64,000 nt of DNA from Actinomycetota bacterium. GTDB lineage: Bacteria > Actinomycetota > Acidimicrobiia > Acidimicrobiales > RAAP-2. Below are positions 8,701-16,947 of the stretch, in pieces. How positions within the stretch are numbered: position 1 is the first letter of the stretch; each line of letters begins with the position of its first letter. Position numbers and translations under genes: made by a program. Below the pieces are notes generated by a model. The model had not been told where the DNA came from. It did no database searches and worked only from the letters and a program-made list of their open reading frames with translations. The stretch is from contig JARCRU010000030.1 of assembly GCA_029850535.1 (NCBI GenBank), forward strand, positions 1-64,000. The letters run 5' to 3'.

Positions 8701-9465
8701 ATGTCCGAGGAACTACTACGCAGTCGCGATGGTCACGTCGAAGTCCTGACCATCAATCGCCCTGAGGCGCGTAACGCCATCAACCTAGCGACCGCTCGCG
8801 CCCTGAGCGAGGCCCTCGACGAAGTGGCCCTGGACCACGAAGTGTGGGTGGTGATCTTGACCGGAGCGGGTGACAAGGCCTTCAGTGCCGGCATGGACCT
8901 CAAGGCCTTCGCCCAGGGAGAGTTCCCCGCCACCGAAATGGGATTCGCGGGCATCACCGAGCGGCACTTCCCCAAGCCCCTCATCTGCGCGGCCAACGGA
9001 TCAGCCTTCGCGGGAGGATTCGAGATGCTCCTGAGTTGCGACCTGGTGGTAGCGGCCGAACACGCAGTCTTTGGCATCCCCGAGGTGACCCGTGGCCTCG
9101 TCGCGGGAGCGGGTGGACTCATCCGCCTCCCACGGCGCATCGCGCGCGCCGTGGCCCTCGAGATGGCGCTGACCGGCGAGCCCCTCAGCGCCGCCCGCGC
9201 CTACGAGGTCGGACTGGTGAATCGCGTCGTGCCCGCCGCCGAGGTCGAGGCGACGGCGATGGCGATGGCGCAGCGGATCTGTGCCAACGCCCCACTGGCG
9301 GTGCGGGTGTCGAAGCGAGTCATGCTCGACGCCATGGATCTGAGTGAAGAGGACGCCTGGGGCCTCAACAACGAGGCCTTCGGCACGATCGCGGCGAGCG
9401 CCGACGCGCTCGAGGGGGCGATCGCCTTCGCCGAGAAGCGTCCCCCGGTGTGGCAAGGTAAGTGA
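8701..9465 (+). CDS. Enoyl-CoA hydratase/isomerase (crotonase) family protein
   Basis: A 254-residue crotonase, probably hydrating a trans-2-enoyl-CoA in fatty-acid or amino-acid breakdown. The first oxyanion-hole segment is KAFSAGMDLKAF. The second, SAFAGGFEMLLSCDLVVA, carries the first catalytic glutamate position. GIPEVTRGLVAGAGG carries the second. Both glutamates are present, so hydratase activity is likelier than a pure isomerase or hydrolase, but the acyl chain is unknown. AAGGCGAGGAG precedes the ATG. The CopD-like gene begins two bases after its stop, so the two probably share a transcript. Confidence 0.9.
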   Translation: MSEELLRSRDGHVEVLTINRPEARNAINLATARALSEALDEVALDHEVWVVILTGAGDKAFSAGMDLKAFAQGEFPATEMGFAGITERHFPKPLICAANGSAFAGGFEMLLSCDLVVAAEHAVFGIPEVTRGLVAGAGGLIRLPRRIARAVALEMALTGEPLSAARAYEVGLVNRVVPAAEVEATAMAMAQRICANAPLAVRVSKRVMLDAMDLSEEDAWGLNNEAFGTIAASADALEGAIAFAEKRPPVWQGK

Positions 9466-9466
9466 C

Positions 9467-9889
9467 ATGATTTTCGCCAGCACCCAACTCGCCTCCACGT
9501 CGACCCTTGTGCGTGTGAGCTTGCACGTCCTCGCCGCCAGCGTGTGGGTGGGTGGGCAGATCGTGCTCGCCGGACTGTTGCCGACCATCCGATCAATGGG
9601 TGCCGAGGCGCCACGCAAGGTGGCCCAGGCCTTTGGTCGTCTCAGTTGGCCGGCCTACTGGCTCTTGATCCTGACCGGGTTCTGGAACTACGCCGCCGTC
9701 CACGGCAGTTCACAGTCCTCGAGTTGGAACGCCGCCTTCGGGATCAAGATGATCATGGTCGTCGCCGCGGGCGTGGGTGCGTTCTTGCACACCCGCGCCA
9801 CGACTGCGCGAGCGCGGGGCATCTTCGCCGGGGTGGGAACGCTGGCCACCTTGGTCGCGATGGTCCTCGGTGTGCTCATCGCTGGTTAG
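9467..9889 (+). CDS. CopD-like four-helix membrane protein
   Basis: A 140-residue membrane protein with four hydrophobic segments. The N-terminal motif VSLHVLAASVWVGGQIVLAG matches the opening of the copper-resistance D (CopD) fold, including the conserved His and Trp of the LHxLAAxxWxGG pattern. A stand-alone CopD domain of this size is common in actinobacteria; copper transport is a family association, not shown here. The ATG lies two bases after the crotonase stop. The C-terminus overlaps the convergent azlD stop by four bases. Confidence 0.72.
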   Translation: MIFASTQLASTSTLVRVSLHVLAASVWVGGQIVLAGLLPTIRSMGAEAPRKVAQAFGRLSWPAYWLLILTGFWNYAAVHGSSQSSSWNAAFGIKMIMVVAAGVGAFLHTRATTARARGIFAGVGTLATLVAMVLGVLIAG

Positions 9890-10200
9890 CTCAGTCGGTA
9901 CACCAGGGCACTGGTGAGCGCGGCGCACAGGACCACCACGGGGAACGGTGCTTTGGCAACGAGGGCCGCCAACGCGGCTCCCACCCCCGCCATACGGGGG
10001 TCGATGACCAGGTGCGACTTGACCGCGACGGCTTGAGTCACCACCAGCGCACTCAAGAGAACCACGGGAATCAGAGTATTTATCCTCTGGAACCGGGCGT
10101 TGGCGAGCCAGCGCGCGGGCACGAGATATCCCACCAATTTGATGAGGTAACACGCGGCGCTCGTGGCCAAGAGCACGGACCAGGTCAACACCGTGTTCAC
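9886..10200 (-). CDS. azlD: AzlD-family branched-chain amino acid exporter subunit
   Basis: A 104-residue membrane protein with three to four hydrophobic helices (WSVLLATSAACYLIKLVGYL, then VVLLSALVVTQAVAV, then AALAALVAKAPFPVVVLCAA). It matches the small AzlD subunit, which works with AzlC to export branched-chain amino acids or azaleucine. I chose GTG 10200 because it overlaps the azlC stop as GTGA, the usual coupling of this pair. Longer in-frame extensions would run inside azlC and have no family support. Confidence 0.88.
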   Translation of the reverse strand: MNTVLTWSVLLATSAACYLIKLVGYLVPARWLANARFQRINTLIPVVLLSALVVTQAVAVKSHLVIDPRMAGVGAALAALVAKAPFPVVVLCAALTSALVYRLS

Positions 10201-10859
10201 CGCCGCCACCCCGCGATGAACGCCACCAACACGGTCGCGATGATCGGCGTCCCCGAGGGAAGCAGAGGGGTCGCGATCAGGGTGAAGATGACCGCAACCC
10301 CGGCGACAACGCGCACCCGCGCGTCCCCGAGACGTGGCCAGAGGAGACCCAAAAAAGCGGCGGGGACCGCCGCATCGAGTCCCCAGGCGGCAGGGTTCCC
10401 CAGTGACTTGGCGCCGAGCGCGCCCACCAGGGTGAAGATGTTCCAGAAGAGGAAGACTCCCAAGCCGGTCAGCCAAAATCCGTGGCGCACCGCGGCCGAA
10501 CCGTGGTGGGATTGGGCGAGTGCGACGTTGGTCGACTCGTCGATGGTGATGTGGGCTGCGAGCAGTCGACGCCAGCCCACGACGTCGAGCTGTGGCGCCA
10601 TTTGCAGTGAATAGAGGGCGTTGCGGCTGCTGAGCAGCGACGCCGCCGCCACCGCACTGATCCCGGCGCCACCGGCCGCCACGACGCCCACGGCGGTAAA
10701 CTGGCTCGCCCCCGTGAAGGTCAAGAGCGAGAAGAGACTGGTCTGCAGGACGGTAAACCCGGCCGCCACGCTCGCCGCCCCGAAGGCGACCCCGTAGGCG
10801 CCCACGGTGAGCGCCACGCTCAGGGCGTCACGAAACGTGCGGCGCGACACTGGAGGCAT
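10197..10859 (-). CDS. azlC: AzlC-family branched-chain amino acid exporter subunit
   Basis: The large subunit of an AzlCD-type exporter, 220 residues, with about six to seven hydrophobic segments. Family features are the N-terminal FRDALSVALTVGAYGVAFGA, LFSLLTFTGASQFTAVGV, LLSSRNALYSLQMAP and HITIDESTNVA. The genes azlC and azlD form a two-gene unit facing the CopD-like gene. A regulator gene, often Lrp-like next to azlCD, is absent here. The specificity (Leu/Ile/Val or analogues) is assumed from the family. Confidence 0.9.
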   Translation of the reverse strand: MPPVSRRTFRDALSVALTVGAYGVAFGAASVAAGFTVLQTSLFSLLTFTGASQFTAVGVVAAGGAGISAVAAASLLSSRNALYSLQMAPQLDVVGWRRLLAAHITIDESTNVALAQSHHGSAAVRHGFWLTGLGVFLFWNIFTLVGALGAKSLGNPAAWGLDAAVPAAFLGLLWPRLGDARVRVVAGVAVIFTLIATPLLPSGTPIIATVLVAFIAGWRR

Positions 10860-10941
10860 CGCTGCATTCTAGGGAGCACCGATGGTGCTCGCGAGGGCGT
10901 GAGGACTACTCTGTAGTCAAGACACGACAAAGGAGTGGACC

Positions 10942-11166
10942 GTGTTGCTCGCTGCACTTGATGGGGTTGACGGCATCATCGTCGTCGTTATATTGGGCGT
11001 GCTCGTCTTCGGTGGGTCCGCCATCCCGAAGTTGGCTCGAAACTTGGGTTCGGCCAAGACGGAGTTTGAGAAGGGACTCAAGACCACCAAGTCCCCCGAG
11101 AGCCCGGCGCCGACCCCTGACGCACCCCCCGCGTCGACGCCGAAGGACTCGGACTCCGCGAGTTGA
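10942..11166 (+). CDS. tatA: Sec-independent translocase protein TatA/TatE type
   Basis: A 74-residue protein with one N-terminal transmembrane helix (about 10-27), the FG hinge (VFGGSAIP) and an amphipathic helix (KLARNLGSAKTEFEKGL). A Pro/Ser/Thr/Asp-rich tail follows. This is the TatA layout for the pore-forming component of twin-arginine export. The GTG start has AAAGGAG just upstream. TatC is not in this window. The DoxX-Rieske fusion nearby carries a Tat-like RR motif and could be a client, which is inference only. Confidence 0.88.
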   Translation: MLLAALDGVDGIIVVVILGVLVFGGSAIPKLARNLGSAKTEFEKGLKTTKSPESPAPTPDAPPASTPKDSDSAS

Positions 11167-11241
11167 ACCGTCCTCGACCGAACGAGTCGTCGTGGACGTG
11201 ATTGACGGCGACTCTGGGGTTGCGGTGAACGTCAAAAAGTT

Positions 11242-11256
11242 GGCTAAGGTTTAGCC
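11242..11256 (+). promoter_or_regulatory. Short inverted repeat over the coxB ribosome-binding region
   Basis: GGCTAA-GGT-TTAGCC forms a perfect 6-bp stem whose right arm ends at the base before the coxB GTG start. The only Shine-Dalgarno-like bases (TAAGG) lie inside it, so a folded leader could hide the start. The stem is short and the effect is speculative. Confidence 0.3.
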
Positions 11257-12117
11257 GTGCCTACACCCGCCCTGCCCCCTCAGGGTGCACCGGATCGGTC
11301 GCGCCGTTGGCGTCGCGTGCGCCGAGCCGCTGCGCTCCCCCTGGCTGCACTCGTCCTCTCTGGTTGCACTGTTCCGGGTTTTGGTGCCAGTGCCGGAGTG
11401 ACGGAAAGTTCGAAGTCCGCGTTCCACCTCTGGCAGGGATTTTCCATTGGCGCAGTGATTATCGGCGCCCTCGTCGTGGTGTTGATGATCTACGCCATGT
11501 TGCGCTATCGCCGCAAGGGTGACCACATCCCCGTGCAGCACCAGTACCACCTGCCCCTCGAAGTCATTTACACGGTGGTGCCGATCCTGATCGTTTTCGG
11601 ACTCTTCGCCGCCACGTTGGTCGTCGAGAACAAGGCGACCGCCAATCCCCAGACCAACGTCGTGGTCAACGTCAACGCGTTTCAGTGGGGTTGGCAGTTC
11701 CTGTACCCGGGCACGCACGCCCTCGTCTACGGCCAGACCACCCAGAGCCCGACGATGGAAATCCCGGTCAACACCAACGTGCACATCAACCTGACCTCGA
11801 CCGACGTCATCCACGGTTTCTACGTGCACGCCTTCAACTTCTCGCGCTACGCCCTACCCGGGGTGGTGAATCAGTTCACCATTCGCGCGCAGAGCACGGG
11901 CACCTTCTTCGGTCAGTGCACCCAGCTCTGCGGCCTCTATCACTCACTCATGTTCTTCCAAGTGAAGGTGGTGAGCGCCAGTGACTACGCCAAGTGGATC
12001 GCCTCGTTCAACAACCCCGCCGACATCGCCGCGGCCGCGGCCGCTTTGAAGACCACCAACGCGGAACTCGCTTCGGGCGTCGCGTCGAAGAACACGTACA
12101 CGAAATTCGGGAGATAA
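11257..12117 (+). CDS. ctaC: Cytochrome c oxidase subunit II (lipoprotein)
   Basis: The CuA subunit that receives electrons from cytochrome c. The N-terminus is a lipoprotein-type signal with lipobox VLSGC. Two transmembrane helices follow (about residues 62-84 and 105-125). The cupredoxin domain has the ligand histidine in DVIHGFYVH and the CuA loop GQCTQLCGLYHSLM, with both cysteines, the histidine and the methionine. The usual glutamate between the cysteines is glutamine here. It is the first gene of a ctaC-ctaD-ctaF block; subunit III is not in the window. The length, 286 residues, is normal for actinobacteria. Confidence 0.95.
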   Translation: MPTPALPPQGAPDRSRRWRRVRRAAALPLAALVLSGCTVPGFGASAGVTESSKSAFHLWQGFSIGAVIIGALVVVLMIYAMLRYRRKGDHIPVQHQYHLPLEVIYTVVPILIVFGLFAATLVVENKATANPQTNVVVNVNAFQWGWQFLYPGTHALVYGQTTQSPTMEIPVNTNVHINLTSTDVIHGFYVHAFNFSRYALPGVVNQFTIRAQSTGTFFGQCTQLCGLYHSLMFFQVKVVSASDYAKWIASFNNPADIAAAAAALKTTNAELASGVASKNTYTKFGR

Positions 12118-12120
12118 CAC

Positions 12121-13821
12121 ATGACTGACGTCCTCGATCCCCCCGTTCACGTCGAACCTCACGACGGGGGACACGAAGAGCACCACGGTCCCACCGGAAT
12201 CCTGAACTGGTTGACCACCACCGACCATAAGGTCATCGGACTCTCCTACACCGTCACCGCGGTGATCATGCTCGTGATCGGGGGCCTCTTCGCCGAGATC
12301 ATCCGCGGACAGTTGGCCACGCCTAATGGAACCCTGGTGTCACTGGCGCAGTACAACGAACTCTTCACGATGCACGGCTCGGTCATGATCTACCTGTTCG
12401 CCGGTCCCTTCGCCTTTGGCGCACTGGCAAACATCATCGTGCCCATCCAGATCGGCGCGCCCGACATGGCGTTCCCGCGACTCAACGCGCTGTCGTACTG
12501 GTTGTACCTGACGGGCGCCATCACCATGCTCTCGGGTTTCTTCACCGCCGGTGGAGCCGCCAACTTCGGCTGGGTCGGTTACGCCCCGCTCTCGAACAGC
12601 TTGAACACCCCGGGGGCCGGCGCGGACTTGTGGATTGGCGGACTCCTGCTCACGGGATTCTCCGCCATCTTCACCGGTGTGAATCTGGTCGCGACGATCT
12701 TCTACCTTCGCGCCCCGGGCATGACGATGTTCCGCATGCCCATCTTCACCTGGAACATGCTGGTGACCGCGATCTTGATCCTGTTGGCCTTCCCGGTATT
12801 GACCGCCGGTTTGATCATGCTCTACGCCGACCGCCACTTCGGTACCCATATTTACTCCGTCGCCGGCGGAGGTGTCCCCGTGCTCTGGCAGCACATCTTC
12901 TGGTTCTGGGGCCATCCCGAGGTCTACATCCTGGCCCTGCCCTTCTTCGGCATGGTCACCGAGATCATCGCGGTGTTCTCACGTAAGCCGGTCTTTGGCT
13001 ACAAGGGAATGATTTTCGCCACCTTGACCATCGCCGCGCTGTCGCTCGGCGTGTGGGCGCACCACATGTTCACCACGGGTGTCGTCTTGTTGCCCTTCTT
13101 CTCGATCATGAGTCTCCTCATCGCCGTGCCGACCGGCATCAAGATGTTCAACTGGATCGGCACGATGTGGCGAGGCCAGATATGGTTCTCGACCGCGATG
13201 CTGATGGCCATCGGATTCCTCTTCACGTTCCTCATCGGTGGCTTGACGGGTATCTACCTCGCGAGTCCTCCGCTGGACTTCTTCACCCACGACACCTACT
13301 TCGTCGTGGCGCACTTCCACTCCGTGGTGATGGCCCTCGTCCTCGCCGGAATGGCCGGCTTGTACTACTGGGGACCGAAGATCACCGGCTACCTGCTGAA
13401 CGAGAAGATCGGCAAGGCGCAGTTCTGGTTCTTGTTCATCGGTAGCCAGGTGTTCACCATTCCGCTCTACATCCTTGGGTTACAGGGTATGCCGCGTCGC
13501 ATGGCGGTCTACCCCCACGACCCCCAGTGGAAGATGCTCAACGACCTCTCGACCTTGGGTGCGGTGCTGATCGGCCTCTCGACGGTGCTATTCGTCGTGA
13601 ACGTCGTGGTGAGCTGGAAGAAGTACCCCGCCGGCGACAATCCCTGGGACGCTCACACTCTGGAGTGGTTCACCACCTCGCCGCCCCCGCACCACAACTT
13701 CTATCGACTGCCCCAGATTCGTTCCGAACGTCCGACCTGGGATCACAACCACCCCGAGCACCGCGCCTTGCACCACGGCGAGCACGAGCCGGCTCACGAG
13801 AACGCGGGGGCGAAGCAATGA
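12121..13821 (+). CDS. ctaD: Cytochrome c oxidase subunit I
   Basis: The catalytic heme-copper subunit, 566 residues with about 12 transmembrane helices. A low-spin heme ligand histidine lies in MHGSVMIYLF. The CuB ligand and cross-linked tyrosine lie in WGHPEVYILALP, which also keeps the D-channel-end glutamate. The second CuB pair is in WAHHMFTTG, and the heme ligands are in YFVVAHFHSVV. These mark an A-family oxidase that reduces O2 to water and pumps protons. The N- and C-termini are His/Glu-rich. The gene begins three bases after ctaC and overlaps ctaF by four (ATGA). Confidence 0.97.
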   Translation: MTDVLDPPVHVEPHDGGHEEHHGPTGILNWLTTTDHKVIGLSYTVTAVIMLVIGGLFAEIIRGQLATPNGTLVSLAQYNELFTMHGSVMIYLFAGPFAFGALANIIVPIQIGAPDMAFPRLNALSYWLYLTGAITMLSGFFTAGGAANFGWVGYAPLSNSLNTPGAGADLWIGGLLLTGFSAIFTGVNLVATIFYLRAPGMTMFRMPIFTWNMLVTAILILLAFPVLTAGLIMLYADRHFGTHIYSVAGGGVPVLWQHIFWFWGHPEVYILALPFFGMVTEIIAVFSRKPVFGYKGMIFATLTIAALSLGVWAHHMFTTGVVLLPFFSIMSLLIAVPTGIKMFNWIGTMWRGQIWFSTAMLMAIGFLFTFLIGGLTGIYLASPPLDFFTHDTYFVVAHFHSVVMALVLAGMAGLYYWGPKITGYLLNEKIGKAQFWFLFIGSQVFTIPLYILGLQGMPRRMAVYPHDPQWKMLNDLSTLGAVLIGLSTVLFVVNVVVSWKKYPAGDNPWDAHTLEWFTTSPPPHHNFYRLPQIRSERPTWDHNHPEHRALHHGEHEPAHENAGAKQ

Positions 13822-14210
13822 AGGTGGAGGCAAAGATTCTGCTCGGCCTCGGCCTCTTCTTCGGTCTCATGTGCGCGGTCTACTGGAACTGGAGCCTCGA
13901 GAACGCTGGCGGCGTCATGATGTTCGCCGCCATGTTGCTCGGATTCCTGCCCGGGAGCTACTACTACTGGTGGAGCCGGCGTATGAAGCAGCGCCCCGAG
14001 GACAACCCCCAGGCGACCCAGACCCAGGGTGCCGGCGTGGTGGGGGCCTTCCCCGGTTCGTCGATCTTCCCCTTCGTGATGGGCATGGGCGCATTCTTCG
14101 TGGTACTGGCGTTGGTCTTCGGCATTTGGCTACTGGTGCCAGGCCTGGGACTCGTGGTGTGGGCACTCCTCGGGGGAACCGCCGAGGGACGCCGCGGCGG
14201 CCAGCACTAG
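13818..14210 (+). CDS. ctaF: Actinobacterial cytochrome c oxidase subunit IV
   Basis: A 130-residue membrane protein with four hydrophobic segments: ILLGLGLFFGLMCAVYW, MMFAAMLLGFLPGSYYYWW, FPFVMGMGAFFVVLALVFG and LVPGLGLVVWALLGG. Size, topology, the N-terminal KVEAKILLGLG and its place directly after ctaD fit the actinobacterial subunit IV family. That family stabilises the aa3 oxidase and has no catalytic residues. Its start overlaps the ctaD stop by four bases. Confidence 0.88.
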   Translation: MKVEAKILLGLGLFFGLMCAVYWNWSLENAGGVMMFAAMLLGFLPGSYYYWWSRRMKQRPEDNPQATQTQGAGVVGAFPGSSIFPFVMGMGAFFVVLALVFGIWLLVPGLGLVVWALLGGTAEGRRGGQH

Positions 14211-14218
14211 AAGACTTT

Positions 14219-14235
14219 CGGCTCACAGCGAGCCG
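14219..14235 (+). terminator. Weak hairpin after the oxidase genes
   Basis: CGGCTC-ACAGC-GAGCCG is a perfect 6-bp stem nine bases after the ctaF stop. No T-run follows, so it may be a processing or Rho-linked structure rather than an intrinsic terminator. Confidence 0.3.
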
Positions 14236-14311
14236 CGCAATACCTACTTAGAATGGGCCAGGTTGCCTACTCGCGCGTGCGGGTCGGCACCCGCAGAGTT
14301 AAGGAGACGAA

Positions 14312-15127
14312 GTGTCAACCACCGAAAGTTCCACCAAGGTCGTTCTAGGCGGGACTCGAGGTGGGCCCGACGTGGCGACGCTTCGACAAGACCGCTGGTG
14401 GATCCAGCCCGTCATCACCGTCTCGATCCTCACCGCCTTCGTCATCTACTCCACCTGGGCGGCCTTCCAGAATCGCTACTACTACGTCGGGGCCAACGTC
14501 GGTCGCGACCTCATCAGTCCCTTCTACTCACCGTGCATCGCGAGCGACTGCGTGCCCGGGGCGAAGGCGGGTTTCGCCTTCAACGGGTGGGCCCTCTCAC
14601 CGGCGTTATTGATCTTGATCTTCCCCCTAGGATTTCGACTGACCTGCTACTACTACCGGCGCAGTTACTACCGCGCGTTCTGGTGGTCGCCGCCGGCGTG
14701 CGCGGTCTCTGACGCGCACAGTTCGTACTCGGGCGAGACTCGCTTCCCGCTCATCATGCAGAACATGCACCGCTACTTCTTCTACGCGGGCCTGGTCTTC
14801 AACACCCTGCTCACCTACGACGCCGTGCGCGCCTTCCGCCAGCCGGGGCTGGGCTACGGCGTGACCGTGGGCACCATCGTGTTGGTGATCAACGCGGTGC
14901 TGCTGTGGGCCTACTCGCTCTCGTGTCACGCCTGTCGCCACCTCTGTGGTGGTGGGGTCAAGAGTTTCAAGGCGCACCCGATCCGCTACCGCTTCTGGAA
15001 GATGCTCACCCCGCTCAACGCCAAGCACATGAACCTGGCGTGGGCCTCGCTGGTCTTCGTCGCGCTCACCGACGTGTACGTGCGCCTGGTCGCCTCCGGT
15101 GCCCTCACTGACTACAAGTTGTTCTAA
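14312..15127 (+). CDS. Succinate dehydrogenase membrane anchor (Sdh1 type)
   Basis: A 271-residue membrane protein with about five hydrophobic segments, directly before sdhA. It lacks the short SdhC/SdhD pair layout. Size and position resemble the single anchor of mycobacterial Sdh1 (Rv0249c type), which carries electrons from SdhB to menaquinone. A striking SLSCHACRHLCGGG motif sits at the end of a helix and could bind heme or another cofactor. AAGGAG precedes the GTG start by six bases. It likely forms one transcript with sdhA, 11 bp downstream. Cofactor content cannot be decided from sequence. Confidence 0.82.
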   Translation: MSTTESSTKVVLGGTRGGPDVATLRQDRWWIQPVITVSILTAFVIYSTWAAFQNRYYYVGANVGRDLISPFYSPCIASDCVPGAKAGFAFNGWALSPALLILIFPLGFRLTCYYYRRSYYRAFWWSPPACAVSDAHSSYSGETRFPLIMQNMHRYFFYAGLVFNTLLTYDAVRAFRQPGLGYGVTVGTIVLVINAVLLWAYSLSCHACRHLCGGGVKSFKAHPIRYRFWKMLTPLNAKHMNLAWASLVFVALTDVYVRLVASGALTDYKLF

Positions 15128-15138
15128 GAAGGATTGAC

Positions 15139-16947
15139 GTGACCTACGAACACCACGACTACGACGTACTCATCATCGGTGCCGGCGGCGCTGGTCTGCG
15201 CGCGGCCATCGAAGCCAAGCAGCGGGGCCTCAAGGTCGGCATCGTCACCAAGTCGCTCCTCGGCAAGGCCCACACCGTCATGGCCGAGGGTGGTATGGCC
15301 GCGGCCATGGGCAACGTCTACCCCGAGGACAACTGGATGGTGCACTTTCGCGACACCATGCGTGGCGGCAAGTACCTCAACAACTATCGAATGGCTGAAC
15401 TCCACGCCAAGGAGGCGCCCGCACGCGTCCTGGAACTCGAACAGTGGGGCGCACTCTTTGACCGGACGAAGGACGGTAAGATCCTCCAGCGCGACTTCGG
15501 CGGGCACCGTTACGCGCGTCTCGCGCACGTGGGCGACCGCACGGGTCTGGAACTCATCCGCACCCTGCAGCAGAAGGTCGTCTCGATGGGCACCGACGTG
15601 TTCATGGAGTGCAAGATCTTGAAGCTCGTCCACGACGACCAGGGCAAGGTCGCCGGTTGCGTGGCCTACCGGCGTCCCACGGGCGAATTCATCACCTTCG
15701 GGGCCAAGGCCATCATCCTCGCCACCGGCGGGGCCGGCAAATCCTGGAAGTTCACCTCGAACTCCTGGGAGGGCACCGGCGACGGCCACGCCATGGCCCT
15801 GTGGGCCGGCGCCAAGCTCATCGATATGGAGTGCATCCAGTTCCACCCGACCGGGATGGTCTGGCCCCTCTCGGTGCGCGGACTACTGGTGACCGAGGGC
15901 GTGCGCGGCGACGGCGGCGTACTGCGAAACTCTGAGGGCAAGCGCTTCATGTTCGACTACGTGGCACCGATGTTCCGTGCCGAGACGGCCGAGTCTGAGG
16001 AAGAGGCCGACAAGTGGTACGACGACCACACGGCGGGCCGTCGTCCGCCCGAACTACTGCCCCGCGACGAGGTGGCGCGCGCCATCAACGCTGAGGTCAA
16101 GGCCGGTCGCGGCACGCCGCACGGCGGCGTCTACCTCGACATTGCCTCGCGCCGTTCGGCCGAGTTCATCCGACGCCGCCTCCCGTCGATGTATCACCAG
16201 TTCATGGAACTCGCCGGTGTGGACATCACCACCGAATCCATGGAAATCGGACCGACCTGCCACTACATCATGGGCGGCGTACAGGTCGTCGCCGACACCG
16301 CGGCCACCGCGGCCCCGGGACTCTTCGCCGCTGGCGAGGTCGCGGGGGGTATGCACGGGGCGAATCGTCTCGGTGGTAACTCACTGAGCGACCTGATCGT
16401 CTTCGGCAAGCGGGCCGGTGCCGGTGCGGCCGAGTACATCGAAGCCGGCGACGTGGCCGGACCAATGAACCGCGACCAGATCGACGCCGCCGTCGCCGAG
16501 GCCCTCGCTCCCTTCGACCGCGAAGCGGGTGAGAATCCCTACGACATCCAGCGTGATCTCCAAGAGATGATGCAGGCCAACGTCGGCATCATCCGCACCC
16601 AGAGCGAGCTCGACTACGCCCGGGGCCAACTCGACACCTTCACCGAACGCGTGAAGAACATCAAGGTCAAGGGTGGGCGGGCCTACAACCCCGGTTGGAA
16701 CTTGGCCACCGACCTACCCGCCATGATCACGGTGTGCAAGGCCGTGACCATCGGTGCGATTCTGCGCAAGGAGTCGCGCGGCGGTCACACCCGCGAGGAC
16801 TTCCCCGGTGCCGACCCCGAGTTCGGCAAATTCAACTTCGCGCACTCCACCAATGGTGGTAACTGGGACAGCGAGATCGTGACCGCGGAGTCACCGTTGC
16901 TGCCCATGCCCGAAGAACTTAAGGCCCTGCTCGAGGAGGAAAAGTAA
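15139..16947 (+). CDS. sdhA: Succinate dehydrogenase/fumarate reductase flavoprotein
   Basis: The FAD subunit, 602 residues, oxidising succinate to fumarate. The dinucleotide fold VLIIGAGGAGLRAAIEA is at residues 10-26. The segment AHTVMAEGGMAAAMG contains the histidine expected to bind FAD covalently. Substrate-site motifs include FHPTGM and the C-terminal arginine region (HTREDFPG). The length and the anchor-A-B order match Sdh1-like enzymes. The stop overlaps the sdhB start (TAATG). Confidence 0.96.
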   Translation: MTYEHHDYDVLIIGAGGAGLRAAIEAKQRGLKVGIVTKSLLGKAHTVMAEGGMAAAMGNVYPEDNWMVHFRDTMRGGKYLNNYRMAELHAKEAPARVLELEQWGALFDRTKDGKILQRDFGGHRYARLAHVGDRTGLELIRTLQQKVVSMGTDVFMECKILKLVHDDQGKVAGCVAYRRPTGEFITFGAKAIILATGGAGKSWKFTSNSWEGTGDGHAMALWAGAKLIDMECIQFHPTGMVWPLSVRGLLVTEGVRGDGGVLRNSEGKRFMFDYVAPMFRAETAESEEEADKWYDDHTAGRRPPELLPRDEVARAINAEVKAGRGTPHGGVYLDIASRRSAEFIRRRLPSMYHQFMELAGVDITTESMEIGPTCHYIMGGVQVVADTAATAAPGLFAAGEVAGGMHGANRLGGNSLSDLIVFGKRAGAGAAEYIEAGDVAGPMNRDQIDAAVAEALAPFDREAGENPYDIQRDLQEMMQANVGIIRTQSELDYARGQLDTFTERVKNIKVKGGRAYNPGWNLATDLPAMITVCKAVTIGAILRKESRGGHTREDFPGADPEFGKFNFAHSTNGGNWDSEIVTAESPLLPMPEELKALLEEEK

